DNA from: Gigantopelta aegis
Lineage: Eukaryota; Mollusca; Gastropoda; Neomphalida; Peltospiridae
Length of the DNA: 64,000 nt
Assembly (NCBI RefSeq): GCF_016097555.1
Contig: NC_054706.1
Location: 24,852,539-24,916,538, forward strand
Direction: 5' to 3'
The notes below the pieces were generated by a model. The model made no database searches. It was given only the letters and a program-made list of their open reading frames with translations, and was not told the DNA's origin. Both the position numbers and the translations under genes were made by a program. Below are positions 44,336-56,289 of this stretch, in pieces; positions within the stretch are counted from its first letter, which is position 1; each line of letters begins with the position of its first letter.

Positions 44336-44338
44336 CGA

Positions 44339-44661
44339 CCAGAATTCTTCAGTAGCTGTGTTAGTCTTCACCAATGGTGATGTCTCGTTCAGTGTGACCC
44401 AACTCGAACTAACGTTCACTACACCGATAGTCGTGGACATGTTACTAAGTGGGTTACTGGGCAGTGACCCGTTATACGCGGATGTGTTGTTTCTGCCAAG
44501 TGTCCTGGCTACACAGGACGGTGTATTCCAGGAGTTGGAGCAGGTCGTCCAGGGCAGGACGGCGCTGAAGGATGAGTAGAGGTAGTAGAGGGTCCAACAG
44601 ATGAGGATGTTGTAGTACGCGGTGCCGCCCAGGGCAAGCAGGAACCACGCGTAGCCCATAC
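44339..44661 (-). CDS. SLC6 gene B, TM3/EL2 exon
   Basis: Acceptor ctccag at 44662-44663. It encodes [38 protein letters not shown], then the loop with C-x8-C ([10 protein letters not shown]) and at least five N-x-S/T sequons (NNTS, NGS, NMS, NVS, NET), ending TATEEFW. Loop 2 glycosylation and its disulfide are family features. The 3' end is unresolved: candidate donors GTCGTA or GTAGGT near 44330-44340 leave phase 2, whereas the TM4 exon needs phase 1. Matching exon in gene A: 1-250. Confidence 0.92.
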
Positions 44662-44675
44662 CTGGAGGATACGGA

Positions 44676-45060
44676 CGAAAGGAAATAATTTTAATTACTG
44701 TTACATAGCGTCGAACATGGAAAGGAAACCCGCTGCTGTCATGCGTACGCCATGGAGGAAATGGACTAAAAGAAAGAATGGTTTATTTAACGACACACTC
44801 AGTACATTTTCATCATGGTTATATGCCGGTGGACATATGGTCAAGGACCGCACAGATAATGAGAGTGGAATCCCGCAGATGACGCCATGCAATGGGCTAC
44901 TCTTTCCTATCAGCAGCAATGGATCTTTTATCATTTTCACCATCCCACAGGCAGAATAGCACATACCGTGGCCAATGGGTCCACGAACGGGTATCGATTC
45001 AAGACCGACCGTGCATCAGGTGAGCGCTTTACCACTGGCCTATGTCCCGCTCAGGAAATA
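44676..45060 (-). mobile_element. SINE-1 with extra tail, shared with gene A
   Basis: Two tail copies (near 44685 and 44780), then the body and tRNA-like head ending at the gcctatgtcccgctc region. Counterpart of 254-830, which has one more tail copy. Confidence 0.8.
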
Positions 45061-45746
45061 AGAACAAGGGAAAAGGTTAGTTTTGTATAACGACACCACT
45101 AGATAGCATTGGCTACTTAAACATTTAATAATTCTGAAATATAGTCTTTAGAGTAACCTAGCTAAACAAAATAATATTAGCAGCTGGATATCTTTCATTG
45201 TGTTTTCCCTAGCTTGTTTTAGCATGGTGTGGCACTGTACCTCGGTAGTCTAGCATCATCCTAGCTAAATCTGCCCTGAGACCAAACAAGCCTTTTTTCA
45301 ATCATTAATTCTAAAACTGTCTATAAAACACTAAACAAATATACCGTTAATTAATCAACTATCCATGTTATATATCTTTTCATTCATTTATTAAAGCAGG
45401 CACATTAATTACATTTATTTTTATTTTTATGAATTGTTTGTCTTTAATGAAAACAAAAGTGTCCTAAACATGGTGAAAATGTCCCAAAAGTGTTTAGTCT
45501 ACCATGTCTTTCCAAATTTCTAGGGAAAACATTATTTTATATGCAGATTCCCACAGACAGGACGCACACACCATGGCATTTGATATACATGGGTACATAT
45601 CAATGGATCCACCGATGCGGTTCAATCCAACGATCGAAGCCAGTCTCCAAAAGCACCTATTGGAATGAAACAAAAATATACCAAGAACACCAACAAAATA
45701 CTTATATCTTTCATCGTAACCAGGTCTTTGTTTAGTTGTATGCTTG

Positions 45747-45820
<74 letters not shown>

Positions 45821-45984
45821 TCCTCTCTCTATCTCTCTATCTCTCTCTGTCATATCAGGACAAATGTGTACACAAACACAGTTGCTTCCCCTTATGTCGC
45901 TCTTAAATGAGTTTTAATGGCTGAGAAAGCCATAAATATTACGATTTAAAGACGTTCGAAAGCGAAATCTTTGGTTTACAAAAT
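45061..45984. other. Intron, no gene seen, with (GT)n
   Basis: Collinear with 840-1640. A (GT)n run of ~70 bp at 45751-45819 and (TC)n replace a short TGTG run in the other copy. Confidence 0.6.
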
Positions 45985-47722
45985 ATTATATTCCTCCTCG
46001 AGACAGCGAAGAATGCGGTTATGTTCAGCGAACGTCGAGGTTTCTCTCCCCCCCCCAACCCCCACCCCCCACCCTTGGGGCTGTGTTGCGCGAGCTTGGT
46101 CCTTTGACCAAGTATCGCGTTGAACACAATGGGAGTTCAGCTATTGTCACCTTGTATTACGGTGACAATAGACCGAAGCGCCCGAGCAGTAGGAGGAGAA
46201 AGCGTCCCAAGGCGGCTCAGGGGGGGTGGGGGGGGGGGACCAAACTCGGCGGCTCAACCGCCAGGGGCGGTCCCTTCTGCTTCAAAGAAGAAGTCGAGAC
46301 CGGCAGGGGCGGTTCAGGGGGGGCCAAAACCGGCAGCTCAACTGCCGGCGGTGGTCCCTCCTGCTTCGCCGCCCCCCACTACTCAGAAGCAGCAGACGCC
46401 AGGAGCGGCAAAGGTGAGGCCTAAGCTGTCAGCTCAACTGGCAGTGGCGGCCCCTCCCCCTGCAGCACCAGCGCCGATGGAGACAGGACCTGTTAAAGTG
46501 TCGTCAGCTCCAGCCAGCCCAACAAGCGTCTCCACGTGTTGTTGCGATGGCTGGTGCAGAGCGGGACACCAAGAAGAGGAACGTGTCGGTTCAGGACCCG
46601 TCTGACACCCAACCCACTACTTGGCAGATCGCCTGCGACAAGCTTCCTGGACGGTACCGCAAGTGTGTCAAGGGGGAGTTCACTGCTACCTCCCAACTGC
46701 CAGGCCCCTTCATCCCCAAGAGTTGGAGACCAACACCATCTGGTCAGGGGCGGTACCAGTTCCAGTACGTCGAGAAGAGTTGCACATTCTACTTGACGTC
46801 TGAGCGGAACGGGGTATATCGGCAAGGCCTGCTGAAATCAGACATGGATAATCCAATTGTCCATCGGATTATCAGGCTGATACTTCCAGAAGATTACCCA
46901 GCCTTACTTCGGGGAGAGTGCTACATTGACCTGCCTCACTTCTTCCCGAGGTTCCGAACCGATCACCCCAACATCTCGCCATGAGTTCCGCTAAACCTCT
47001 CCTAGGGCAGGAACCTCCTTTTTAGGCTTAGTTGGACTTTAAATCTTTTGGCCGTGGTTCAAAATTTTATGTTAATTTTTTTGTAAACAGTCCGACACAC
47101 TTTACTTTGGCAGCCCGTCTAAATTGCTCAAATCACCCTAACAACTTTTTGGCCGAGCACTCCAATATTTTTTGTTTCGGATTTTAAAGTTTATCCAGAC
47201 ATGAGTCGAATGTAGCAGCTCCTTTTGGCTTTAGGTCCCTCGACATAACTACTAAATTCGTATTCCAAATTCCGTCCACCTTAAACTCCCCCCCCCCCCC
47301 CCCCCCCCACCGGCACGGACCATATAGATCGGACTTTAAACTTTTAGACCTTCGTTCAAAAATGTTTGTCGAAATTACTTCTTTTTTTTAATATTATTAA
47401 ATAGTCCGACCCTCTCTTCTTTCTCTTATTTATTTTTGGACTGTCCTTCTAAAATGCCCCAAATTATATAAATATTCGGCCGAGCAGTCAATTCTTTTTA
47501 TTTTTAGCTTGTAACTTTTTTTTTTCTTCTTTTTTTTAATTCTATTAATTTTTTGTTTACTAATTGCTACTTTCAAAATTCTGCCCATTTTCAAGTCTAC
47601 CCCCCCCCCCCCCTCCCCCATCCCGAGTCAGGTCACCGATCTTATTGGAGGTCGGACTCTGGATGGGCGTGTTCGAAACCCTAGTGGTACATGGGCACGT
47701 TAAACTACTTATCTAACTATAA
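45985..47722 (+). mobile_element. 1.74-kb insertion of unassigned retroelement type
   Basis: It is absent from the equivalent point in copy A (near 1660). It holds Pro/Ala-rich and other open frames at 46083-46984, a long T/C-rich region with poly-C runs (47288, 47602), and a 3' module (ggcgtgttcgaaaccctag, catgggcacgttaaac) identical in kind to the end of the insertion at 58156-58833. The shared 3' end suggests a non-LTR type retroelement, but no RT is visible. Confidence 0.5.
46547..46984 (+). CDS. Unrecognised ORF (145 aa) within the insertion
   Basis: It begins MAGAERDTKKRNVSVQDP and ends RFRTDHPNISP. It has a mixed aromatic/charged composition with no membrane segment, and a Pro/Ala/Gly-rich frame precedes it. 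I recognise no family. Sitting in a mobile insertion, it may be an ORF1-like nucleic-acid-binding protein, but that is a guess. Confidence 0.35.
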   Translation: MAGAERDTKKRNVSVQDPSDTQPTTWQIACDKLPGRYRKCVKGEFTATSQLPGPFIPKSWRPTPSGQGRYQFQYVEKSCTFYLTSERNGVYRQGLLKSDMDNPIVHRIIRLILPEDYPALLRGECYIDLPHFFPRFRTDHPNISP

Positions 47723-48340
47723 ACTATTACAACTGAGAAACTATGTGCAAAGCACTTAATAAATATATGGTCTTCCGAAAAAAGGTTATCGGAAATATTT
47801 TCGAACCGTAATGTTACTCGACATGAAGACCACTCTGCGAAAACAATACATGGTCATTATATGGACGTTTTAAGCATCGACACTAAATAATGGACTTTTA
47901 ACCCATGGTTCACCAATCTAATATTACAACAACTATTTTGAAATATGCATTCATTTGAGTCGAACAAAGGCAATTTTGTAAACTAATGTTGCAATAAATT
48001 ACCGTAATATGCCATAAACAGATGATATACTCAGACGGTGCATTATTAAAAACGTCCCTAGTGTAATTAGTTCCGTTAAATTAAATGGAATTTGAAATCC
48101 CTTGAGGTTCATACATATTTGAAAAGTGCTTGAATTTGGATGATTCTAATGAAAAACACTTGCATTTGTTTATTATGTGTTATGGTGACATTGACAGTGT
48201 TAACAAGAAGTTACAGTTTGGTTTTGGTGAAGGGAAACAACTCGTCGAATACAATATATATTTGTCCTGATATGTGTCTTTCTCTTTCATTGAAATTTGT
48301 ATGTATCGCTATTGGGTCCTGAAGGATGTAAACGTAACCC
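47723..48340. other. Intron, no gene seen
   Basis: Collinear with 1665-2280 of the other duplicate; a 15-bp gatgttaacagtgtt-type gain at 48187-48210 is the only obvious difference. Confidence 0.6.
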
Positions 48341-48434
48341 ATAAACAAGTCAAAATAAACAAGCTAGTCACGACAACAGTACATTGTAACAGCCTTCACA
48401 AGAACAGGTGTTGTTTCTTCTTTGTTGGTATTTG

Positions 48435-48465
<31 letters not shown>

Positions 48466-48560
48466 GGGGGGGTATTTTGTTTGTTTGTTTGTTTTTTGTT
48501 GTTTTTTTTTTTGGTTTTTTTTGGGGGGGGTGTTTTGGGGGGGTTATGCCCTTTTTGTTT
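48340..48560. repeat. Shared leader, (GT)n and long G tract
   Basis: Counterpart of 2270-2620. Here (GT)n is short and is followed by ~24 G at 48449-48472 and T/G-rich sequence. Confidence 0.85.
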
Positions 48561-48626
48561 GTTTCTTTTTAAATAAAGTTTGCGTATATAGTTCCTAATG
48601 TATCAAATATCTTGTATTTCAATCAC

Positions 48627-48758
48627 CTTTAAACAAAGGACACAGATTCCACAGTTTGGCGGGACCAAGATTGGTGAATTGTGGGTAGGATACTTCCAAG
48701 AAAACCAAAGGTGTTGCGAAAAATACCATCCTAATCAAGTAAGGAAGCAGGAATGCAC
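48627..48758 (-). CDS. SLC6 gene B, TM1b-TM2 exon
   Basis: 132 nt with the same splice sites and phases as 2678-2809. It encodes GAFLLPYLIRMVFFATP, LVFLEVSYPQFTNLGP, AKLWNLCPLFKG. It differs from gene A by W to R, L to F and V to L. An Arg inside TM2 (LIRMVF) is unusual for a membrane helix; it could reflect relaxed constraint on this copy. Confidence 0.93.
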
Positions 48759-48839
48759 CTTTAAAATATAACATAATATACAACCAAAACAATATGGAGA
48801 GAAAGAAGATTTAAAACAATGTTTGACGTGCATAAAACA

Positions 48840-49165
48840 AAAGAAGTTTGTTTTGTTTAACGACACCACTAGAAAACATTCATTTATTAATCATCGGCAA
48901 TTGGATGTCAAACATTTGGTCATTTTGACATATAGTCTTAGAGAGGAAACCCGCTACATTTTTTTTTCATTAGTAGCAAGGGATATTTTCTATGCATCAT
49001 CCCACAGACAGAATAACACATACCACGGTCTTTGATATACCAGTTGTGGTGCACTGGTTGGAACGAGATATAGCCCAATGGGTCCGCCGACGGGGATCGA
49101 TCCCAGACCGACAGCGCATCAAGCGAGCGCTTTATCACAGGGTTATGTCCCGCCCATTGACGTGC
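48840..49165 (-). mobile_element. SINE-1 (type b), shared with gene A
   Basis: Counterpart of 2884-3210: tail gtttaacgacaccactag, head ending gggttatgtcccgccc. Confidence 0.87.
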
Positions 49166-49209
49166 CTAAAGACAGCACGTGAAAATAAATTCTATACCAA
49201 TCTTCACGA

Positions 49210-49260
49210 CGTTTATTTATTTATTTATTTATTCGTTTATTTATTTAGTTAGTTAGTTAT
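49210..49260. repeat. (TTTA)n and (GTTA)n microsatellite
   Basis: Counterpart of 3290-3340. Confidence 0.85.
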
Positions 49261-49439
49261 CCTAATTTTAAAAAGCTATAAAAAGGCTGAATTTCCAAAT
49301 ACGAACATCTGTCGTTACACAAAAGTAATTGGTGATCTTCATTATAATGGCAGATGTAGTACGGATCAGAAGGTAATATAAAACCAAAGTAGAAAACCTA
49401 TGGCCGCTTTATTTGGTAAAACTAGAAATCATTAAATTT

Positions 49440-50530
49440 TCTTAAATGCTGAAACATTGCTATCGCTGTTTGATACGTATGTTAGCAGTATTTTAAATTA
49501 TTGCTGTGAAGTTTGGGGTTTTATCAAAGCTAATAGCCACGAGATCCTACATTTGCAAGTCTGTAAACGTAATTTAGGAGTGAAAATTAGCACTTCTATT
49601 ATGATGGTATATTTTGAATTAGGCAGATCAACCTTTTTGTACATAAGTAGGAACATTCGCACTGTTAAATATTGGATACATTTGTTGAATACAGATTACT
49701 GTATTTTGAAAGAGTGTTATACCACCCTATATGTCGAGTGCAAAGAAAACAACTTGCTGTTAACTGGGTTAGTCAAATACGATACCTCCTTACTAATGGT
49801 ATTGGTCACATATGGTATAATTAAAATGTAGAAAATTGCAGTACATTTACATCACTATTCAAACAGTGAATTTATTCAATCTGTGTTTGCTGCATTCAAC
49901 AATTATCCAAAATTTCTCGTATACCAATTCATTTTAATAATTGTTGCATACAACCGTACCTTCAGAAACCTATTGGCCTGAAATATAACATATTTTGAGT
50001 AAATATAGACTATTTTCCCATATTCTTTGTTTAGACTTGGGCAGATACAACAATATTGTCAGGAATAATAGAATTCATTTCATTTCAACTTATTGTCATG
50101 TTTATATCAAATTATGGTTCAAGCGCGCTCTCCTGGGCACACACTTCAACTATCTGGGCTGTCTGTCCAGGACAGTGGAATAATAGAATATGTAGTCTGT
50201 GCAATATGAATGTAGTAGAAGACGAATATCACTTTGTTCTAGTGTGTCCTGTGTACAGTAACATAAGATATAATAAATATATTAAACCTAATTATTATCA
50301 CAAATCATCAATATTTAAATGTAATGTACATGACACAATATGACATTTCACGATATTTCGTATGCCAGTCGTGGAGCAGTGGTCAGAACAGGAAAGCCGC
50401 AAATAGGTTTGCCCATCGAGCCCTAATACTACAAAAGCAATCATCACTGAGCCATATGCCTCACTCCAAAAATATAGAAGCAGCAGCAACAACAACAACA
50501 GCAACATTAATAAACAACAAGCGTAAGCAA
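49440..50530 (+). mobile_element. LINE 3' fragment, shared with gene A
   Basis: Better preserved than its partner at 3480-4600: CCEVWGFIKANSHEILHLQV, LGVKISTSIMMVYFELG, VKYWIHLLNTDYC, then the zinc-knuckle-like CSLCNMNVVEDEYHFVLVC. EVWG matches the E-I-W-G of the LINE at 17521. Several frame breaks. It ends in a short (AAC)n-like CAGCAACAACAAC region. Confidence 0.8.
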
Positions 50531-50756
50531 AAAAAAAACACCGTTTGCGAGATTAACGACTGGTTCCCATAAAATGTATCAGGTGGTATGTCGCCGCAGA
50601 ACACAGTTGCAGACGGTCTACGACGGATCGTTAAAGTTGAAATGCATAGGGACGTGATATATGTGTGTCTGCGACGATTTATGGCCAGTTACCGATTTTA
50701 TGGTGAGCAGGTAACTATTACACAGTATTTAAATTGTGTTTTCCCGCGTTACTCAC

Positions 50757-50876
50757 CGCCACCACTCTTGTAACATATGAAGGGGAATCTCCAAACATTG
50801 CCATATCCAACCATCAGCCCGAGAAGCGAGAAGAAATACTCTGTCCATCGGTTCCAGTTCATTGTCGGTGATTCTG
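50757..50876 (-). CDS. SLC6 gene B, TM1 exon
   Basis: 120 nt, acceptor ttacag, donor GTGAGT, as in gene A. It encodes ESPTMNWNRWTEYFFSLLG then LMVGYGNVWRFPFICYKSGG. The differences from gene A are I to N after the Met and Y to F in the WRFPY motif. The Gly in place of the monoamine-specific Asp and the GNVWRFP Na+-site Asn are kept. No upstream N-terminal exon was identified out to 57000. Confidence 0.94.
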
Positions 50877-51173
50877 CTGTAATATTTTAAACACACTTGT
50901 CACTTATTATCACGTCCAGTGTTCCACCCATCAATATAAACTGACGATCAAAAGAAAGTATACCAATAATTTTTTCAAAGTATTAAAAACAACACAAAAC
51001 ACAAGTTGATGCAAATGTTATATTTTGAAAGTAGGCCTATAATAATTTGGCGATAAATAAACACGAGTATACTCAATAAAACCCATAAAATTATAATGTC
51101 ACAGTTCACAACAGCACTAGGGGTGAAATGTGCGATTTCATAAAGGACCACGCATAACGAAGGTAAATACATT

Positions 51174-51710
51174 TCACCACAAAGAACATGTTTCAATAGC
51201 GTGTATGTCCACCATGTGCAAGTATGCAAGCATGGACCCGACGTCGGACAAATTTCCGTCAATGACAATAAGGTCTGTCCGCTGTTGTTCACAGATACCG
51301 CCCCAAACCATCACAAATCCACCACCAAACGGTTCAGTCTCCTGAACACAGCACGGCGCTGTTATCTTTCCTGCACGTCGGTATATCCGAGTCCTGCCAT
51401 CAGCTCTGAATAACTGGAACCTACTCTCATCAGAAAAGAGTACACGTTGCCAGTTCTGATGTTGCCAACGTTGAAACTGACGTGCCCAACGTAAACGTCG
51501 AAGTCGATGTTGCCTTGTCAATGGCATCCCTCTGAATGGTCGATAGGCCCTGATACCATGCTGTCGTAGTCGACGACATACAGTGTGACGACTTATGACA
51601 TGTCCAAGGCCAGTCGCTGCAGATGACGTCATAGTGAGGAATCTGTTACGTAAGTGTAAGATGCGGAGATGGCGGTCCTCGTTGGCTGTTTTGACGCGAG
51701 GTTTTCCCAC
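51174..51710 (-). pseudogene. Tc1-like transposase, C-terminally truncated
   Basis: Reads GKPRVKTANEDRHLRILHL, RLRQHGIRAYRPFRGMP, VLFSDESRFQLFRADG (first catalytic Asp) and EPFGGGFVMVWGGI. The second Asp and Glu motifs are absent: after GNLSDVG the frame runs into unrelated sequence. The N-terminal DNA-binding part is also out of frame upstream. A non-functional copy from a different Tc1 lineage than #1 and #2. Confidence 0.85.
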
Positions 51711-51839
51711 TTCATGGTCTGTCTGCAGTCCTGCCAGTCACCCTGTAACGCTGTATCAACCTGGTGATCGTCAATTTTGTGCAATTCAGGATTCTTGTCA
51801 CATGGGCCTAAATAGCACCCAACTGCCCCATACCAATAG

Positions 51840-51950
<111 letters not shown>

Positions 51951-52324
51951 GTAGTTAGCCTTGCCATGTTCTCTGGTGTTTTACTGTTGACTCGGACATG
52001 TTCTAAGCAATGGCACCCTTTTTACACCCTTATGTGCACGAGTATTATGTTTCTCGTGCAGTATAAATTTGATGAATAAACTCATTTTGCACGTGCGGCA
52101 TCGCCCAACGCAGCAATGTGCGACTATTCGTCATTGATTGCATTATAACGAACAATACTGGAACCTATCTAACCTTCCATGAACGTGTATTGTGTTTATT
52201 TATAATAAAAATAATTGGTATACTTTCTTTTGATCGTCAGTTTATCATATTTGTTAAAATGAGCAATGCAATTATTGCACTTCATATCACATTCAGCGCT
52301 ATTGATTCTATTCGTTACATTCAG

Positions 52325-52600
52325 TCATCCATCCATCCATCCATACGTCCGTCCATTTATCTACCCATTCATCATCTATTATCCTTCCATCTCTCCGTCA
52401 ATCCACCCATTCTTTAATCCATCCATCTGTCTAATATATCCATCAATCCATCCATTTACCAGCCCATGCGTCCATTCCTGTATGTATGTATGTATCCATC
52501 CATCCGTCCGTTCGTCCGTTCGTCCGTCCGTCTGTTCGTCCCTCATTCCGTCCTTCCTTCCCTCCCTCCATCCCTGCATCCAACCAGCCATGCCGTTATT
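52325..52600. repeat. (CCAT)n/(CCGT)n microsatellite field
   Basis: Counterpart of 5080-5345. Confidence 0.85.
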
Positions 52601-52911
52601 CCTTTCCACCGAAGGCTGGCACCTTATATTTATTTACTTTCAAAAAACCTTTTGTTTTTTCACAAAATAGCAACCCGAATTTCATTAAATCCTCCCTTGC
52701 TTCTTCCTCCAGTGTACATCAATCAGGTGTGTGTGTGGGGGGGGGGGGATAATGGGGGGTTCGTGGATCGAAACCCCTCTGTTCGAGCAATATTTTAAAA
52801 TGTATTCTTTTGAGGCAGCATATCTCGACCACCTTAGAAACGCTTGCGCCTGCCACAGTCTAGACCCCTCCCTATAGAATATATTCCTGCACACGCACCT
52901 GTTAAAGGGAC

Positions 52912-53290
52912 TTTCCTGAGCTTGCTGCATCGTAAGATGTTTCCGGTTAATAAAATATTTCTACGATTAAACTTGCATATTAAATATATTTTCTTTTTTA
53001 GAATATCATTGTCTATATATGCAATGTGTTTCTGGTCATCTTAATATTTGTAAGAATCCCAAACTGGATTTTGTCTTCAAATAATCTCATACGTACTAAA
53101 AAAAATTTTTAGGAAATAAAATGAAATTTAACCTAGTACACATATTAGAACGATCAGAAACACGTTTAATATATAGCCACTAATATTTTATGCAGAAAAA
53201 TATATTTGATATGTAATTACAATCGTTAAAAAGTCTCTGTTAGTCGATAACATCTTAAACATTGCAGCAAACTCAAGAATGTCCCTTTAA
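52912..53290. mobile_element. TTAA-flanked MITE, family 1
   Basis: Counterpart of 5615-6098 but without the extra ~110-bp internal segment. Ends ttaaagggactttcctgag and the inverse (aagaatgtccctttaa). Confidence 0.78.
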
Positions 53291-53352
53291 GTATGGACAC
53301 GAAATAGCATTGATGCAAATGAACACAGTCACGCCGGAGTTGCGAGAGCCGT

Positions 53353-53660
53353 AACGTTTTGTTTTGGTGTAAACTTACCCTAAACTAACAGAAAAATTAT
53401 AAATTTGAAAAATTACAAAACGTACCAAATGTAAAGTGACGTTCATAATTTACAGTGAAACAAACAGGTCCCTGGGTCCAATGCACCACTTCTATATTAC
53501 TTGTCACATTTGCGAGTGACTCAACGTTTTGTTTTGGTGCGACTTGACCTAAACAGAGAAATTATAAATATGAAAAATTAAAAAACGTACCAAATTTTGA
53601 ATGAAGTTTCTGACTTACAATGAAACACACAAGTCCTCGGGTCTAATCCACCACTCTTAT
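53353..53660. repeat. Two tandem units of ~165 bp, shared with gene A
   Basis: Counterpart of 6800-7130. Confidence 0.7.
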
Positions 53661-53815
53661 GTTGCCTCTATATCACATGTCCTGGTACATTAAAAATCTA
53701 AGATACCAAAAAGTGATAATAACCAGCGAGACACAACGTGTGTCCGTCCATATTCGACCGTCTATTACCTCCGTGACAATTCTGGGTACCTGCTATGGGC
53801 AACACAAACGGTAAA

Positions 53816-54440
53816 GCCCCGGTCACACTGTTAAGGATCGTCTGGCCGAATCAACGACGGATGTAAACCTCACAGATGACCCCGGATAGTGGACTGTCCG
53901 CTGTCCCCTGCGAATGCACCATGGTTTAACTACGGTTTTCGACGGATAAACCAAGGATTGTTAAGGATAGGGGTTAGTTGACAATGGGGAGCGCTACGGG
54001 GAGCGCTACGGGTCGCTACGGATCTCTAAGGCTCGGTACAGTTTAGTACGGACCACAACGGATTGTCACTAGTGATGCCGGATCGTATCCGTGGCTAACC
54101 CGGCGTCCTGATCCTTAACAGTGTGACCGGGGCTCGAGGCCGGGGACTAATACGATTAAGTACGGATAAATACGGTTTAAGTACGGTTTATTACGAATTA
54201 GAACGGATTATTACGTTCTTGTACGGATCATTAAGAGTGTACTACGGTTGTTCGATCCGTGATGAATTTTTGGACATGTTCAAAATGTTCACGGACATAC
54301 AAGTACTACTAGGATTGATCAGGGATTTAATACAGCTACTGACAGCTACGGACCTCTACGGACCATCACGGATTGTCAGGAATGATGTCGGATCGTATCC
54401 GTGGCTAACCCGGCGTGCTGATCCTTGACAGTGTGACCGG
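53816..54440. mobile_element. MITE with ccccggtcacactgttaagg ends, partly doubled
   Basis: First unit 53816-54133 has inverted ends gccccggtcacactgttaag and its inverse (cttaacagtgtgaccggggc). A second, diverged unit with the same right end (ccttgacagtgtgaccggg) runs to 54440. Internal short motifs (tacggat, tacggtt) repeat many times. Absent from gene A side, so younger than the duplication. Confidence 0.75.
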
Positions 54441-54482
54441 GTCGTGACTGAAAATATCAAGAGTATCGTATTTATGTTATTT

Positions 54483-54785
54483 TGGGGCGGGATGTAGCCC
54501 AGTGGTAGAGCGCTCGGTCGATGCGCGGTCGCTGGGCTCAATGGGCTATTTCTCGTTCCAGCCAGTGCACCACGACTGGCATATCAAATGCCGTGGTATG
54601 TACTACCCTGTCTGTGGGATGGTGCATATAAAAGATCCTTTGCTGCTAATCGAAAAGAGTAGCCCATGAAGTGGCGACAGCGGGTTTCCTCTCTCAATAT
54701 CTGTGTGGTCCTTAACCATATGTCTGACACCATATAACCATAAATAAAATGTGTTGAGTGCGTCGTTAAATAAAACATTTCCTTC
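54483..54785 (+). mobile_element. SINE-1 (type a), full length, plus strand
   Basis: Head ggggcgggatgtagcccagt, body, and tail gtcgttaaataaaacattt with ccttcctt at the end. Confidence 0.9.
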
Positions 54786-54861
54786 CTTCTATTATTTACT
54801 CTTTGAATCACAATTCTAGTATACAGTATAGTTATACTAATAACGTGCATTAGTATAGACC

Positions 54862-55180
54862 GGGACATTACGTAGCCCGGTGGTAAAACGCTCGTCTGAT
54901 GCGCGGTCGATCTAGGATCGACGACCGTCAGTGGGCCCATTGGCCTATTTCTCTCTCCAACCAATGCAGCTCGACTGGTATATCAAAGGCTGTGGTATGT
55001 GCTATCTTGTCTTTGAGATGGTGCATATAAAATACCCCTTGCTATTAATGGAAAAATGTTGCTGGTTTCCTCTCTAAGACTAATAGTCTGTGTCAAAATT
55101 ACCAAATATTTGACATCCAATAGCCGATGATTAATAAATCAATGTGCTGAAGTGGTGTCGTTAAATAAAACAAACTTTAA
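54862..55180 (+). mobile_element. SINE-1 (type b), full length, plus strand
   Basis: Head gggacattacgtagcccggt, B-box-like ggatcgacgacc, body (atggaaaaatgttgctgg) and tail gtggtgtcgttaaataaaac. It shows that type a and type b share the head and differ in the 3' half. Confidence 0.88.
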
Positions 55181-55189
55181 CTTTTTTTA

Positions 55190-56012
55190 GTACAGACCTT
55201 GCTGTTAAAGGGGAGCTATCACTCTAGCTCCCTATCACTCCCCTGAGACTAGTTTAAGGAGATGAATTTTAACTCCCCTTAGCATGCGAATGTATATGTT
55301 GTCATGATGGTAATATTTAAATGTCTCCCCATACTCTACATAATGGACAAATTAACCACTTCCCTCGTTTCTTTACGTCGAGGTCTGTAGTACAAACATG
55401 GAACATCATAGGCCCGAATTACACAAAACTGATTTATGTCTTATACGTTATGATGGTAATGTTTAAATGGCTCCCCGTACTCTACATTAAGGAGCAATTA
55501 ACCACTTCCCTCATTTCTTTACGTCGAGGTCTGTAGTACAAACATGGAACATTATTACACAAAACTGATTTATGTCTTATACGTTATGATGGTAATATTT
55601 TAAATGGCTCCCTGTACTTTACATTAAGGAGCAATTAACCACTTCCCTCATTTCTTTACGTCGAGGTCTGTAGTACAAACATGGAACATTATAGGCCCGA
55701 ATTACACAAAACTGATTTATGTCTTATACGTTATGATGGTAATATTTAAATGGCTCCCCGTACTCTACATTAAGGAGCAATTAACCACTTCCCTCATTTC
55801 TGAGGTCTGTAGTACAAACATGGAACATTATAGGGCCGAATTACACAAAACCGGTTTATGTCTTATACGTTATGATGGTAATATTTTAAATGGCTCCCCA
55901 TAATCTACATTAGGGAGCAATTAACCACTTCCCTCATTTCTTTACGTCAAGGTCTGTATTACAAACATGGAACATTACAGGGCAGAATTTACAAAACCGG
56001 TTTATGTCTTAT
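55190..56012. repeat. Five tandem units of ~140 bp
   Basis: Units start near 55306, 55451, 55589, 55735 and 55872 with gatggtaatatttaaatgg and contain acgtcgaggtctgtagtac. Copy A (8890-9050) has a single unit, so the amplification followed the duplication. Confidence 0.85.
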
Positions 56013-56289
56013 ACGCGTGTAACTACATACATTTACAATGCTTGAACACCTGCGTTTAAGAAAAACAGACTTCGTAAATTCGGTTCATAATCTTTGACTG
56101 AAACATGTGCTAGACTGTGCACCACTTCTAATAAGATTGATTCTTTGGGATTTTGAAATAAGCTTTAGTGCACGTAAACAGGTGGCTACACAATACAATC
56201 CATTGTTCTACATCAGGTGATTCAGTATTTAGTCCGTTTGTGTGAAAAGGTAACCGATGAACGGGCATGTATAATAAATAATGTTAAAA

